From Procambarus clarkii (lineage: Eukaryota; Arthropoda; Malacostraca; Decapoda; Cambaridae): 64,000 bases of DNA. The position numbers and the translations under genes were made by a program. The notes beneath the pieces are model-generated. The model had not been told where the DNA came from. It did no database searches and worked only from the letters and a program-made list of their open reading frames with translations. The stretch is from assembly GCF_040958095.1 (NCBI RefSeq), contig NC_091219.1, positions 29,697,589 through 29,761,588 of the forward strand, given 5' to 3'. Shown here piece by piece: positions 38,489 to 50,275 of this stretch (the first letter of the stretch is position 1; each line of letters opens with the position of its first letter).

Positions 38489-38770
38489 TGTTTTTTTCCT
38501 GTCACAGGTGAGGCATGTATATAGTAGGTATATAAAAACACGCGCCTATTCAAATACAACGTTGTGTCAAAATTTCAAAGAAATCAGTAAAGAGGTTTCC
38601 AAGATTTCTCTCACTTGAAACAGTTAAAAAAAAAAAAAATTCCATCACAGACGTGACATCAATATAGTATGTATATAAAAACCCACTCGGATGTGGATGG
38701 AACATTGTCTGAAAATTTCAAAGCAATTGGTGAAAAACTGAGATTAGCAATTTTGAACAAACGAACATTT
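38230..38770 (+). repeat. diverged tandem repeat, three or four units, with poly(A) tracts
   Basis: A block TGTCACAGG...GGCAT...ATATAGTA...TATAAAA...TTGTGTCAAAATTTCAAAG...ATCGGTGAA recurs near 38,310-38,400, 38,500-38,590 and 38,645-38,735. The units are separated by A-runs (38,455-38,486 and 38,626-38,638). No gene is visible. Confidence 0.8.
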
Positions 38771-39424
38771 CCATTTTTATGTACAGTATAAAGATTTTCA
38801 ATAACTTTGCTACCATTTCATTTAGTTTCCCCCACTACTGACTCCCATAAATAATGAAATTAAATATTTTCTTATCCATCTTATCTTTTTTCTTTAATTA
38901 TCGACTTCCAACACCACTACAGCCGTACGCCAGGCACTTACTGCGTTTTTCTGCTGAAACTACATGTACCTTCTGCTCACATCAGAGTACTTTTTCTATA
39001 TCATCTTTAACCCTTCGTATCCACTTTTGATAATCTATTTCTATATCCTCACACCATCAAAACTTGCTATTTGATTGTTCACATTCCTCATCAATGATGT
39101 CACGCATCATATGTTAAGAACACTCTACGGTACTATCCGCTGTTTGTTTCTTCAGTTATGTGAAGCCAATATAAAATAAAAACTACAAGACTTAAATGTA
39201 TTTTCTTTGTAAAGTCTATTTTTGTATGAAAATGGCACTTGAGATGATTAAGCAATGGGTTGGAATACGCCTCTGTCTGGTATTTTATAATTAATTATAC
39301 TAAAATATAACCCTTCATGCACATTTACATATTTCAGGAAACTAAAATACTATTTAATAAATATAAAATTGTATTTACAATAATATGAAAGATGTACATT
39401 ACAATTTTTATCGTGGTCAGATTA
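38771..39424. other. unassigned AT-rich spacer between satellite flank and PTGES2
   Basis: No exon, RNA gene or repeat family recognised. Confidence 0.4.
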
Positions 39425-39430
39425 TTTATT
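39425..39430 (-). terminator. PTGES2: candidate poly(A) signal of PTGES2
   Basis: AATAAA on the minus strand, about 450 bp downstream of the PTGES2 stop. It is a perfect hexamer in the expected position for a moderately short 3' UTR. Its use is inferred. Confidence 0.4.
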
Positions 39431-39878
39431 CCCTAAACTTTCAATACAACTTACTTTTCATTGCTATAAACAAAACTCCTAAGAGATTAGAACAAGAATA
39501 TGACTGACCTCCACATTTATATGCTATAAGTATACCATATTCACAATGTTAGCAAAAACACTCTTTCTCGTCAAGTAAATTTTTTTGTATAAAATGTTGT
39601 CAGCCAATTACAATTTTGTATAAAGTTATTATTGTAGTTTAACTGAAGCTTTGTAATCTATCTGGCCATAGATATTTGAGAACTTTTCTCAAATACGGAA
39701 AGATCAAGAGTGAAAGACTGTTCGGCACATGCTAAATTTATCATTTAAATTATTGCTAAATTATGTTTGTTCAATATTCCTGTAATATTAAGTTTGGTGA
39801 AGCCATTAATTAATGTACAGGAGAGTACTTTTAAAAGTTAAATATTTAGGTAATGCATTTCCATCTTGGTAACATTTG

Positions 39879-40155
39879 TTAAGCCACATTTCCTTTCTCA
39901 GTTGTCAAGATGGCTCCTCCATGCTGTGACACAGTTTCTCTCATATGTTCAAACCACAAGGAAATTGTTGTATTTTGCTTAAGATCATGAAAAGCTTCAC
40001 AGCCTTCAACAGCAGTCAATATCCCATATACTGCAAGGTCCGAGAGATTGGGATGGTCTCCACCCATGAATTTTGTGCCTTTCTTTTTCAGAGCTTCCAG
40101 CCAAACGTTGGTTTCTTCATAAAATGATTGCCTCACATCATCTTTCAACTGATGT
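39879..40155 (-). CDS. PTGES2: PTGES2 last coding exon (residues 210-300 of the visible protein)
   Basis: The acceptor is ...TGTTTTCAG at 40,156. The first base completes an Arg codon split with the previous exon, and 91 codons follow to TAA at 39,879-39,881. It opens HQLKDDVRQSFYEETNVWL and holds the GST C-terminal signature FMGGDHPNLSDLAVYG (about residues 238-253). It then continues GILTAVEGCEAFHDLKQ, and WFEHMRETV lies near the C-terminus. In PTGES2 this all-alpha GST-like domain packs against the glutaredoxin-like domain. Frame and phase agree exactly with the preceding exon, and there is no sign of decay. Confidence 0.93.
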
Positions 40156-42271
40156 CTGAAAACATTGCAAGTCATTAATATTTACGACTAATGTGTGTCA
40201 CATTAAGGTTAGATAGATCTAATGTGTGCCACAAATAAACAAGAACAGAATGTATGCCTTTACAGTTATTTGCAAATGCTGCTTTAATCAGCAAATTGGA
40301 GCTATATACAAGGAATGATTGGCTATTGGTGAAGTGATGAAAAAAATAATATATACACAAATGGACATATCACTTACATCAATCATTATTACAGAATAGT
40401 ATCTAGTACATATGAGGCTATGCGAGTCATCTTAAAAGCTACAAAGCCCATGAGAAGTCAGAATGAGAGCAGAGTTGAAATGGCCCACCATAAGGGAGAA
40501 CTTTGTCCATCAGCACGAAGGCATCACGTAGATCTAAACACCATATGAAATTTCAAATTAACCCTTGGACAGCAGTTGTCAACAATTGTTGATTCACAGG
40601 GTAATGCAGTTATCATAAGATTTAAAAAATTATTATCTGGGTTTTACATGTATGACGCAAATATGGATATAATAGGTCCATGTGGAAGTAATGAGTTTAC
40701 CTTGACCCACAAAAAAAATCGTGGTGCAAATGTAAATGTAGTCATCATTATATGATGATTTAATTGTTTAGGTTTTACATGTATGATGCAAATATGGATA
40801 TAAAAGCCCTGTGGATGTAAATAAAGACAAATAAGTGATAAAACAATCGCAGGATAAAAACATGAAGCATTGGCAAAAGTCGAGCACCTGGAACTGATGA
40901 GTGCCAGATGCAGACTTACAGAGCATCTCCACCCAGTACTGTATAACAATAAATATTTACTAATTTTTTACTTTTTCTTACATTTTGCATATAAATTAAT
41001 TCTATAATGAAAAATTATTTCTTGGAATTCTTATATTTTTTGTGCATAGGCAGGTATGGTCATTTTTCTCCATTTCCGTTGTCTAAGGGGTTAAGTTGTC
41101 TCACATGACTCGACTGATGAGGCCATAGAAGAAGAAACTTTCATTACACATTTTGGTTTATAAGGTAGTGAAAGCCATCAAACTGCATGTGGTCATTGCA
41201 AGAGTATCCAGCACCACACACCTGTGAGATCCCACATGCCCAGCCACATGTGGTAGTCTTGAGACAGGATTGCCATTACTACCGTGTTTGATGCCTAAGC
41301 CATGTTACAGACGAGCAAAGAGGATCCCTCACTTGACTAGTCTACTTCAGTTTGGTACGCATTGCTCTCATAATTTATTGAATTTTGATAACAAATGGCA
41401 TATGACAAGCCATATGCAATTTGGTGATGTTACACACAATTGCAGTCAGTGAAAGCAAATATTCCACAAGAAAAGGAGCGGGAAGAGAGAAAACACAACG
41501 AGTGTTCGAGGAAGTGGGGGATTGAGTGTGAACAATGCACAGGATGTTGTAAGGAAGAAGGCTGGGTACAATATGTTTGCGCAGATAGAGTGAATGTTTT
41601 AGTTTGCACTGTATGTGATAATTCACGAGGAGCACTGTGCCTTATGAAGTGATAGAGTGCAGAAGTATGGTGGTGCTTGTTTATCTGTAATGCTATATTC
41701 TGTTGTGTGAACGATAAAATGTATGAATTATATTTTCCCCTTTCAATAATCTATAACCTTCTTTCATTATATTATTCACTTTTTTTTATTTGGATTCATA
41801 CCTCTGCTTCATGAAAATAGAGACACAGGGTAGTGATAATTAATAGATGGATAAATGTAGAGGGCATAGAGCCATCTGGATGTGGATATAGCTAAAAGTT
41901 GACTTCACTTCCATACTTTTTTGCAGTTTATTATTGTACACTAAAACAACAAGTTGTTGTGCAAGTCAACTAATAGGCCTAGATACTGTAGAAACCCATT
42001 ATAATTAAATAATGTGCAGATATAGACCTATTCCATTACTAAACTTGCAAATGAAAATATCAACTAAGATACAAGAGCTAGAATGTAATGGGAAGGCATT
42101 TAAAAGCCTGGGTGAAAAAAACAACAACGTGGGGAATGGTTTCAATGAAGTATAATAAGATAAATGAACTAGAAAGTATATTAAGAAAGGTTGCCTGAGA
42201 CATTATTGTTGATGCCACCCTAATTTGTGAATCAAAACAAAGTTTAAATAAATCTGTTGATAGCACATTAC
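40156..42271 (-). other. PTGES2: PTGES2 intron (last)
   Basis: Canonical GTAATG donor and TTTCAG acceptor. It contains AT-rich sequence and two copies of GGTTTTACATGTATGA(C/T)GCAAATATGGATATA near 40,640 and 40,770 (a short duplicated block). A small Cys-rich open frame on the opposite strand at 41,440-41,652 is of unknown meaning. Confidence 0.8.
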
Positions 42272-42372
42272 CTTCTTTTTAAATTTTTACCAATAAAAAA
42301 CATGGCAACTGCACCAACATAGATAACTAGTAGCCGTTCCCATGTTGCAAAGTGCTCCTCCCAACTGCCAAC
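42272..42372 (-). CDS. PTGES2: PTGES2 exon (residues 176-208, plus two bases of R209)
   Basis: The acceptor CTCATGATGCAG precedes 42,372 and the donor AAGAAG|GTAATG follows 42,272. It encodes VGSWEEHFATWERLL then VIYVGAVAMFFIGKNLKR. This is the helical, hydrophobic segment that leads into the GST-like domain. Length 101 bp (33 codons + 2); phase 0 at the start and 2 at the end, matching both neighbours. The GAVAMFFIGKNLK stretch corresponds to the conserved GA-AMY-ISK-LK block of the family. Confidence 0.92.
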
Positions 42373-42471
42373 CTGCATCATGAGAAAAATAAAAACACAC
42401 TTAGTTATAGTATAAGTACCTGTACATAAACTAAGTGTTGAGCACAAATTATTAACCCTTAAACTGTGCAC

Positions 42472-42530
42472 CACATCAATAGCTGTGGTGAGTAACTGTC
42501 GCAGAATTGCACACCACAGCTATTGATGTG
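42472..42530. repeat. 19-bp perfect inverted repeat
   Basis: CACATCAATAGCTGTGGTG (42,472-42,490) and its exact reverse complement (42,512-42,530) surround a 21-bp spacer. It lies about 20 bp after TTAACCCTTAAAC (42,452 onward), which resembles a piggyBac-type terminus. The opposite end of such an element was not securely found. Confidence 0.85.
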
Positions 42531-42869
42531 TTGGAGTACCGTGCAAGATTTAAATGTCCCAAGGCTACACGGGGTTTACATCAGCTTCCTCAGGGCTCTT
42601 GTAAACAGATGCCATTTAAAAAAAAATTGTGGCAACATTCCCACGTGTGAGAGCCTCAGTACTGGGCGAGTAATAAAAGCTGGCAGACGCAGCATGAGCT
42701 AACAGCACTGCTGTTCAGCTTGTGACCACAGCATCGCTTAAAAAATGTAAAAAATATATATGAAACTGGTAATATTTATGATGATAGTATTACAGAAGAC
42801 CCCTGACTGATAAAAATGACCAGAATTCTGTTAATAGCAGGATTTTTGTGATAATCAGTGCTGTGCATA

Positions 42870-43865
42870 GTATGGTGGGAACAGTAATGCTGAGTGAGGG
42901 AGGGAAGTAGCTTCGTCTGCTGACTCTGTGTGGCCACCTGTTATTGTCTAGAATCACCATATCAGCTTAGTGGTTCGCTATGGTGAATACAAACGTAGAT
43001 ACTTATATATAACGTGAGTATATATAAGGGAGCCGGTCGGCAGAGCGGACAGCACGCTGGACTTGTGATCCTGTGGTCCTGGGTTCGATCCCAGGCACCG
43101 GCGAGAAACAATGAGCAGAGTTTCTTTCACCCTGTGCACCTGTTACCTAGCAGTAAAATAGGTACCTGGGAGTTAGTCAGCTGTCACGGGCTGCTTCCTG
43201 GGGGTGGAGGCCTGGTCAAGGACCGGGCCGCAGGGACACTAAAAGCCCCAAAATCATCTCGAGATATACTGTAATAACAGCACAAACAATATGGTGGGAG
43301 AAATCTTAGTGAGGGAGGGAGGGAGGCAGCATTGGCTGACTTTGTGTTGTGACTTCTGTTATTGTCTGAACTCACCATACCAGCTTAGTTGTACAGTTAT
43401 GGTGAACAAAACATGTAGATACTTATATACTGTATAATGTGTGCATATAGTGTAATAACACCACAAAGAGTATAGGTGGAGGAGGACTGTTAGTGTGTCT
43501 GGCCTTGAAAGAGTGAGTGAGGGAGGGAGGCAACGTTGGCCAACTGTGTGTGGCGACCTCTGTTATGTCTGAACTCACCATACCAGCTTAGTTGCGCAGG
43601 TATGGTGAACAAAACATGTAGATACTTATATATAACATCTGTATATAGTGAATAAAAGTAAAAACAGTATGGTGGGAGGAGAAATATTGGCAAGTGAGCA
43701 GTTGTTGAAGGAGGGAAGGAGGGAAGGAGGTGGCAGTGGCTGGCTGATGTGTGTTGGCTTCTCCTCAGTGTTTTAACACCATACCACCTTAGTGGTTCGT
43801 TTGGCAAACAAAACATGCAGATACTTATATATAACACGTGTATACAATGTAATAACAGCAAAACT
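42870..43865 (+). repeat. about 190-bp tandem repeat, four units, interrupted by a SINE
   Basis: Units share AGTATGGTGGGA, GAGTGAGGGAGGGA, TGTTATTGTCTGAACTCACC, ATACCAGCTTAGT and GTAGATACTTATATA. They lie near 42,870-43,025, 43,275-43,465, 43,465-43,660 and 43,660-43,860. The first unit is separated from the second by the SINE. Confidence 0.85.
43028..43275 (+). mobile_element. tRNA-derived SINE, well preserved
   Basis: The 5' tRNA-like head (GAGCCGGTCGGCAGAGCGGA, anticodon loop CTTGTGA with TGT in anticodon position, T-arm GGGTTCGATCCC, matching acceptor halves GCCGG/CCGGC) contains typical internal A- and B-box promoter positions. The unrelated body follows: GAGAAACAATGAGCAGAG, TTACCTAGCAGTAAAATAGG, GGGCTGCTTCCTGGGGGTGG, GGACCGGGCCGCAGGGACAC, ending near CATCTCGAGATA. 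The T-arm is one base short, so this is a retroposon head, not a working tRNA gene. It lies in a PTGES2 intron and in a tandem array. Confidence 0.9.
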
Positions 43866-44335
43866 ATTTGTTTATTGTTCTATGAACATAATAATTGAAT
43901 CACTAATATGCACACCATAATTTTGAGTATAGCGATGATTCACACATTCTATAAATATATCACACACTCACTATTGAATAATATTAATGCAAAAAGCCTA
44001 AGGAAAAATCAGTGAGAGACATGGAAATAATTAGGTAATGTCATCTTTGTGGCAACTCCCGCCCGACAGCCCTGGCGGAGCTGACCGCCTCCGACAATTG
44101 CTCTGTCAATGCCTCAATTTTGCCAGACTTCCTCGCCCTATTGTGGCCAAAATATGTCACCTACAATTTATTTTTTATTTTTCCCATGGTCTGGGATTGC
44201 AAATGATCACTTTTATAGATTTTTTTTTTTTATTATTTTTTCTTGCACCTGGGCATGTTGCAGGCTATAATCACAAGAGCAGCCCAGGGGTTAAACGGCC
44301 CAAATGACATTCATTTCTATGATTAATGACTGCAC

Positions 44336-44505
44336 TGCGCAACGCACCTTTACGCGCCCAATGTGCCTTTACGTGCTCAATGTGTAGTGCGCAACGTGCC
44401 TTTAGGCGCTCAATGGGTGGTGCGCAACATGTCTTTAGGTGCTCAATGGGTTGTGCGCAACATGCCTTTAGGCGCTCAATAAGTGTTGCACAACGCGCCT
44501 CGGGG
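44336..44505 (+). repeat. CpG-containing 31-bp tandem repeat upstream of the piggyBac remnant
   Basis: About five units of the form GCGCAACATGCCTTTAGGCG followed by CTCAATGGGT. It lies about 160 bp upstream of the piggyBac transposase start. Subterminal repeats of this sort occur in DNA transposons, so it may be part of that element's left end. Confidence 0.8.
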
Positions 44506-44666
44506 ATCTTCTAGTTACTAGTATAGCATACAATTTAAAACTGGCGCACAGTGACACTGGTACGAAATGAATGTCTGAGGGCCCTAGTGATCGTCTGCCA
44601 TTTTGAAAAAAAAAAATCCCAGCATGCCCCAGGGTTGTGGGGAGCCTCAGTTTCAAGGAAACAGTC

Positions 44667-46378
44667 ATGTTTGACGCATCGTCTACGAGCTCCCACTCCA
44701 CTGTCAAGGAAATAGACTCTGAGGAGGAAATACGCGACATATTGTATGATGATGGAGTGATGGATGATGATTTAGACTATGCTCCAGAGAAAGACCTAAC
44801 ACAGAGGTCTGACACGAGTGAAGGGGAGAATGAGATGGAGGGGGGTTGCGAGTGTGTACAGTACACGTGCCTCACCCGGCATGCCTTGCCGCCCCGGATC
44901 AACACTGCTAAAGTCACCACCACGTTGTGTCCTCTGATGCGAATTTATTTAGTGATAGTACATGTGATGAATCATTCTCGGGCTTCAGTGACATAAGCTC
45001 CAATACAAGCAGTGCTGACGAAACGAGTATGAGCAGCGATGGTGTTACTAGGTGGGGTTTTGCTGCCCCAGCAACACGCCGAGGCAAGTGGCAGCGTGTC
45101 ACGCAGCCAGAGGACAATAACGACAGTGTTCCCTCGACATCAGGTGTTCATGGTATGCCTACACTACACAGAATACATTCATCTCCTGGCATACCTATAT
45201 GCAGCTCTAGCACAAGACAACGGAGCCGTATTTTTGGTGCTCGTGGTGGTGTTAGCGACAAAACCAAATCCACAGGTGTACTTGTGTGGGAGGATTGTGA
45301 GACTTCTGTCCCACAAATTCCAACATTTGATGGTACCGATGTTGGTGTGACACTGTTATTCCCCTATACAGGTGATATGGCTGAAATAGACTATTTTATA
45401 GCATATTTTGATAAGGAATTCATGGACCATCTTGTTGCAGATGAACAGATATGCTCACAGCCTCATTGACCTTGGCAGCCTCATGCAAGAGGCATTTTAC
45501 CTGCCTCTTGCATGACAAGATGGAAAGACATGACAAATGAGGAAATGTACGTATTTTTAGCGTTGAGCATGATGATGAAACATTCTGAAAAAATGTGATC
45601 CAGGATTATTGGAGCAAAGACAGCCTTGTTCCATTCCCCATGTTCAACAGGTATATGTCACGTGATAGGTTCCTGTTGCTTCTCAGGTGCCTGCACTTTG
45701 AGAACAATGATAATGAAGACAGGACAGACTTTGGAAGGTGCAGAAGATTTTTAGTGATGAGACGAAAGTTCCGTGACTATTTTGCACCAGGACAGAATGT
45801 GGTGACTGATGAATCGCTAGTTCTCTTTAAGGGACGACTGACATTCAAGCAGTACATCTCATCAAAGCGTCACCAGTTTGGACTAAAGTTTTTCGCGCTA
45901 TGTGACTGCGAAACTGGTATTGTCGTGGACATAATACTGTATTTAGGTACAGACATTGACATACCAGCTCAAGATCCACACGGGTTCTCCGGCAGTGTTG
46001 TCGACACACTCATGAAACTGTTGCTGAACAAGGGGCATATCCTGTCTACTATACCAGCCCCTTGTTGACCAGATTCCTCCTTGACCACAACACCGGCGTA
46101 TGAGCACTGTCAAGGCCCACAGGAGGGAAATACCAGTATTTGGCATTGGTATTGCAGTGGGTGATTGCCAGCTGCGAAAGTGTGACAATATCTTATCAGT
46201 GCACTGGAGGGACAGACACGAGGTGAATATGTTGACAACTATTCACACCGGTGCCATGTTGGACAGTGGCAAGGTATACAGTACCAGCATATTTTTCCAA
46301 TTGAAGAAAAATGTTCACACTGAAAGGAAGCACAGCATTACAAATATTTTCTTAATGAAATTATTTCTGGATGACTAA
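44667..46378 (+). pseudogene. piggyBac-type transposase, broken
   Basis: The start at 44,667 gives MFDASSTSSHSTVKEIDSEE, an acidic N-terminus typical of piggyBac/PGBD transposases. A frameshift occurs near 44,900-44,930; the next frame covers DANLFSDSTCDESFSGF to YFIAYFDKEF and stops at 45,469. After further breaks near 45,470-45,595, the catalytic core resumes: IQDYWSKDSLVPFPMFNRYM, RFLLLLRCLHFENND, NVVTDESLVLFKGR (first catalytic Asp visible) and KRHQFGLKFFALCD. The region of the second catalytic Asp (around YTSPLL) is out of frame near 46,050. The frame TVKAHRREIPVFGIGIAVGD to HTGAMLDSG is the last conserved part. The C-terminal Cys-rich domain is absent. Non-functional; it lies antisense in a PTGES2 intron. 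Confidence 0.9.
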
Positions 46379-46524
46379 GACCTAATAGTAATCAATATCA
46401 ACTATTTAGTGTTCAATTTACTTCAGTAAAATTCCTTGTGTGAATTAACAGGTTAGCCATCAAACTGCTATGTTTTCTAATTTATCACCATACATATTAG
46501 TATATTACTGTTAAATCCACTTAC

Positions 46525-46636
46525 TTTAGAAAACCATTCAAATGCTTGGAATGCTTCCTTGGGAGTACGATAAACATTAGGGGAAAGAACATGTACAAAT
46601 ACATCATCCACCCATTTCCTCCACTTGCGTTCTTCT
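46525..46636 (-). CDS. PTGES2: PTGES2 exon (completes V138; residues 139-175)
   Basis: The acceptor ...TTTTTGCAG precedes 46,636 and the donor TCTAAA|GTAAGT follows 46,525. The first base completes a Val codon. It encodes EERKWRKWVDDVFVHVLSPN then VYRTPKEAFQAFEWFSK. The EE-KWR-W-DD--VH--SPN-YRTP-EA block is a hallmark of PTGES2. 112 bp (1 + 37 codons), phase 2 to 0. Confidence 0.95.
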
Positions 46637-46699
46637 CTGCAAAAAAAAAAAAATAAAATAAAAAATAAAAATAAAAAAAGCACTGAATGTAATGAAATT

Positions 46700-46920
46700 C
46701 CAGTTTCTAGACGAATCCCCGTGGCTCCCTGAAGTTACAATGCTGATACAGTGCCAAACTATTAAGTGCCATCACTCGCAGAGTTCTTGTAGGCCTACCG
46801 AGGACCATGAGCCAGAACACGTCTCCCTCTAAAGCAGTGCAGAGAGCAGTGGCACTACAATCAAACTGTCAGTGAATTTTAATCATGTCTGCCAGTGGAA
46901 AAGCACCCACAAAATTAGCA
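46700..46920. repeat. left inverted terminal repeat of a DIRS-type composite
   Basis: About 200 bp matching 50,055-50,275 in inverted orientation. Shared blocks are AATGCTGAT, GCCAAACTA, GTGCCATCA, GAGAGCAGTGGCACTA, TGTCAGTGAATTTTAA and CATGTC. Inverted terminal repeats are characteristic of DIRS elements. Confidence 0.7.
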
Positions 46921-47822
46921 AGAAAAAACACACCACTGCTGGTTATCGATGTCTCAAACAACCAAAGAAAAAAAATACCACCACCAATGTAAAGAAACGA
47001 TTCCTCCCCTCGTTTTGGGGGGCAGACTGGGTCAGCCGGCTGCTCAACTCTCAGTTCTACGATGATGGGAAAAACCAGCCCCGACTGTCTGGGAAAAGGA
47101 GGGTGTCAGGGAGCCTCCGGGGCTCACCCAGAAACTGGCATTTATTACATTCATATTCAATGCTGATTTTCTGGGGAAGTCCTTTGCGGCTCCATGAAAC
47201 TACCTACCCACAGAGAAGAAATACAAGGGAACTCACTAAGGAGGAGGGAGCACCGCAGGTACAGTATTCACAAAGGAGAAACCACGGGCCATAACACACA
47301 ACCCAAGGCCACACAAGGCCAACAAGGCATAATAATATGCAAGAGAACCTGGGTGCCATGACCCAGTCTGACTGCCAAAAACACCGCACCCATATAACTG
47401 CCCAAATATACAGGCAAAAACAACTGAGAGAACGGCAAATAAATGAATGTCATGGGCACGAGGGAAGACCTCGGGCTGGCCAGATTGAAGAACACTGCAG
47501 ACAACCAGAGAAATATGAGCCCTGAGAAGAGGGACCAGGTAAACCAGAGCAACCAACGAGTCCACCAAAGCAGAAGTGGTGGCACGAAAGTAGCGGCAAA
47601 GAACAAGATGCACCCCTGGCCTAACCAGCCAAGCATCAACCACCAATCAACCCCTCTGAAAGCCAACCAACTCATTCTTTGCCAGAAATGAAGGAGCCAA
47701 CAGCAGATGAACAAAACAACTCCCTGGGCTAAAGGACAAAAACCCTGGTGCTGAAGGAAAGCATGAAGCTCACCCACCTGACAACCAGAGGCAGGGGGGA
47801 ACAAAAACAAAGCCATATAAAA

Positions 47823-48392
47823 AACCAGCGTTGAATGTAATGAAACGCCATTTTCTGGGTGAGACCCGGAGGCTCCCCGGAGCTTACTAGGCTGATATGC
47901 CAATGTCAGACTTTGGCATCAGTCACATGTATGGAGTTCTTTGGGCCTACCGGGAATCACAAGCCAGAACCTGGCCCCCCTCAGAAGAAGCAAGGGGAGC
48001 AATGGCCTATAGAAACCTCTGTGTGGTTAGAAGCATTCTATGTCTCCCATCGACCGGGTCAGGCATCCAGAAAGGTAAGCATCCCAAAACAAACCCCTAT
48101 TCTGGTGAAAATATTGCTACCAAAAGCCGAAGAATTGGATAGAGCTAAACAAAGCGAGCAAACGATAATGACTTCACACATCGCCGCGCCGTTGTATGAG
48201 CAGCTTCCCCCTTCTCAGGAGGGGGAAGAGGGAGCCCCAGACCCCACGCTGGCAATCCCCATTTCAGTTCTTAGGCTGGATGTCAAAACACGTGAAAAAC
48301 CGCCGACCGGAGGGAGGGAGGCATGCCGGGGAGCCTCTGGGTCTCACCCAGAAAATGGCATTTCATTACATTCAACGCTGGTTTTCTGGGGG
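47823..48392. repeat. 570-bp unit with inverted ends (DIRS terminal block)
   Basis: The left end GCGTTGAATGTAATGAAACG followed by CCATTTTCTGGGTGAG is mirrored at the right end (CTCACCCAGAAAATGGC, then ATTTCATTACATTCAACGCTG). A homologous unit lies at 57,575-58,106. Parts of the same ends occur near 3,575, 7,715 and 46,685. It adjoins the 3' end of recombinase copy D5. Confidence 0.8.
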
Positions 48393-50054
48393 GAGCCCCT
48401 TCAGCTCCCTGGAGCTAACTACCCAGAAGAAAAAATAGGAACTCACCCAGGAGGCAGTTGCTGCTCACTCCTCAATTAAAAGTCGAGACAACTGGCTGCA
48501 ACCACAGACCTAAAGCGACACAGGCCCGACTAGGCCCTTGGACGTTCACAAGGTAACGAGCAGCCAGGACCCTGTTCGACCACCAAAAACCCTGTGCCCG
48601 AATACCAGCCCCAGGACATGCTGCCAAAGACGGCAGCAAGAGCAGCGAACTTACGAACGCCATGGGTACGGGGATAGACTGCAGGCTATCTAGCCTTAAC
48701 TCTGCGGACGACCTGGGAGACCCGCACCCACGAACAGGGAAGAAGGGAAACCGGATCAACCCAAAGCGCGTCCTCGGGCACAGAAGCCATGGCGCGCAAA
48801 TAACAGCGAAGAGCCACAACCGGACACAAAACATGATGCACCCCCGGCCTAACCAACCAAGCATCCACAACTCAGGGACCCCTCCAGAAAGCAGCAGTCT
48901 CATTCTTTGCCAGAAAAGAAGGAGACGGCTGCAAATGAACAAAACCATCACGAAGACCGAAAGAGCAGAAACCCCTGCGCTGGAGGAGAGCATGAAGCTC
49001 ACAAACCCGACCCCCAGAACAATCCTAAACCGAAAGGGCCACAACAAACTGAGGAGAAGAACGATAAGAGAGCACTATGTCCAATGTCAGGATGGCTCAG
49101 GCGGCGCACGAGCAGGCCGGATGTGAAACAACGCCCAAGACAGCTTGCGAAACAGCGCAGATGTAACATCTATACCGAAAGCAAGCTGAAGCAGCTCCGC
49201 CAGTGCCGCGCAATACGAGGTGACAGTGTTAGGCATATACTATACAAAGGTCTACTGCAATCAGCATAGCCGCTGACTAAGAAACCTGAACACAGAGCTG
49301 CAACATCCCTATGTCCTTCGGGAGAGCAGGGCAAACAGGCAAAAATGGAGAGGTGCAAAGAAAACCTGTCCACAAAGAAACCTTGCACCACTCAAGTGAG
49401 TGGCCAACTTTCAGAGAAAAACAAAAGTATGTCTGTCGGCCAAGACAACACCGGCACCTCATAACACATTAGATGAGCAACATGTGGAGGACAAGTCCCA
49501 CATGACTTAGGGTCAAAGGTGTCACTGACCCAGCAGGTAGCATGACGGAGGCAGACAGGTTTGAACAACGCCATGTGGTACAGACAATGCACAACCCTAG
49601 AACTTGCTCAAGGCGAGTGGAGGTTCAGCTGGGATATCACATAGACCACCAAACTTATGGTTTTTTACGGTTTGCAGGGAATGGCACTGCAGGAATCCAA
49701 GGCACTGGAATCACCAAGCTGGAAATCCAATTAGGAAATGGGTCCTGCAGCTTTTTTTATTGGCAAGACAAGAAGCCTCATTTCAGAATGAAAGTGGAAG
49801 GGAAGAGTCTGATAGACCCCGAACAGGTATAAGCAGATCAACCTGGCTCACCTGAGGCTGAGAAAGCCAACCTCGGCATGCAGCATGCAGCAAGTACAGG
49901 TCGCTTGAATCCCAGTGTACCTCACCAGTCAAAACTCGCTCCCGACTTCAGTGAAGACAGAAGGCAAAAAACAAATACTTACCCTGGGTGAGAGCAAACA
50001 CAAGTGAGGAAGTTATTGTTCTGCATTATTTCGTTATTTCCTTATAACCAACTG

Positions 50055-50275
50055 GTCTGTTTTGTCTCACTGGCTTTGTGGGTGCTTACCCTGTGGTGGT
50101 GGACATGCTTAAAATTCACTGACAATTTATTATAGTGCCACTGCTCTCTACACCTCTTCAGAGAGGGGCCATGTTATGCTCGGGGTCCCAAGTAGTCCTA
50201 AAAAACTTTGCCACTGATGGCACCTAGTAGTTTGGCAATGAATCAGCATTGTAGCTTCAGAGAGCCACAAGGAAA
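50055..50275. repeat. right inverted terminal repeat of the DIRS-type composite
   Basis: Inverted partner of 46,700-46,920 (see that entry). The orientation is head-to-head with intervening recombinase sequences. Confidence 0.7.

Noticed and set aside
43028-43102. Functional tRNA-Thr (TGT)
   Set aside because: The cloverleaf is imperfect (T-arm short by a base), and the sequence runs directly into a SINE body that recurs at 2.2 kb.
44667-46378. Domesticated PGBD gene
   Set aside because: Multiple frameshifts in the catalytic core, loss of the second catalytic region and no intron structure point to a dead transposon.
47859-48479. 206-codon open frame on the plus strand
   Set aside because: Antisense of the DIRS terminal block and recombinase; no recognisable domain.
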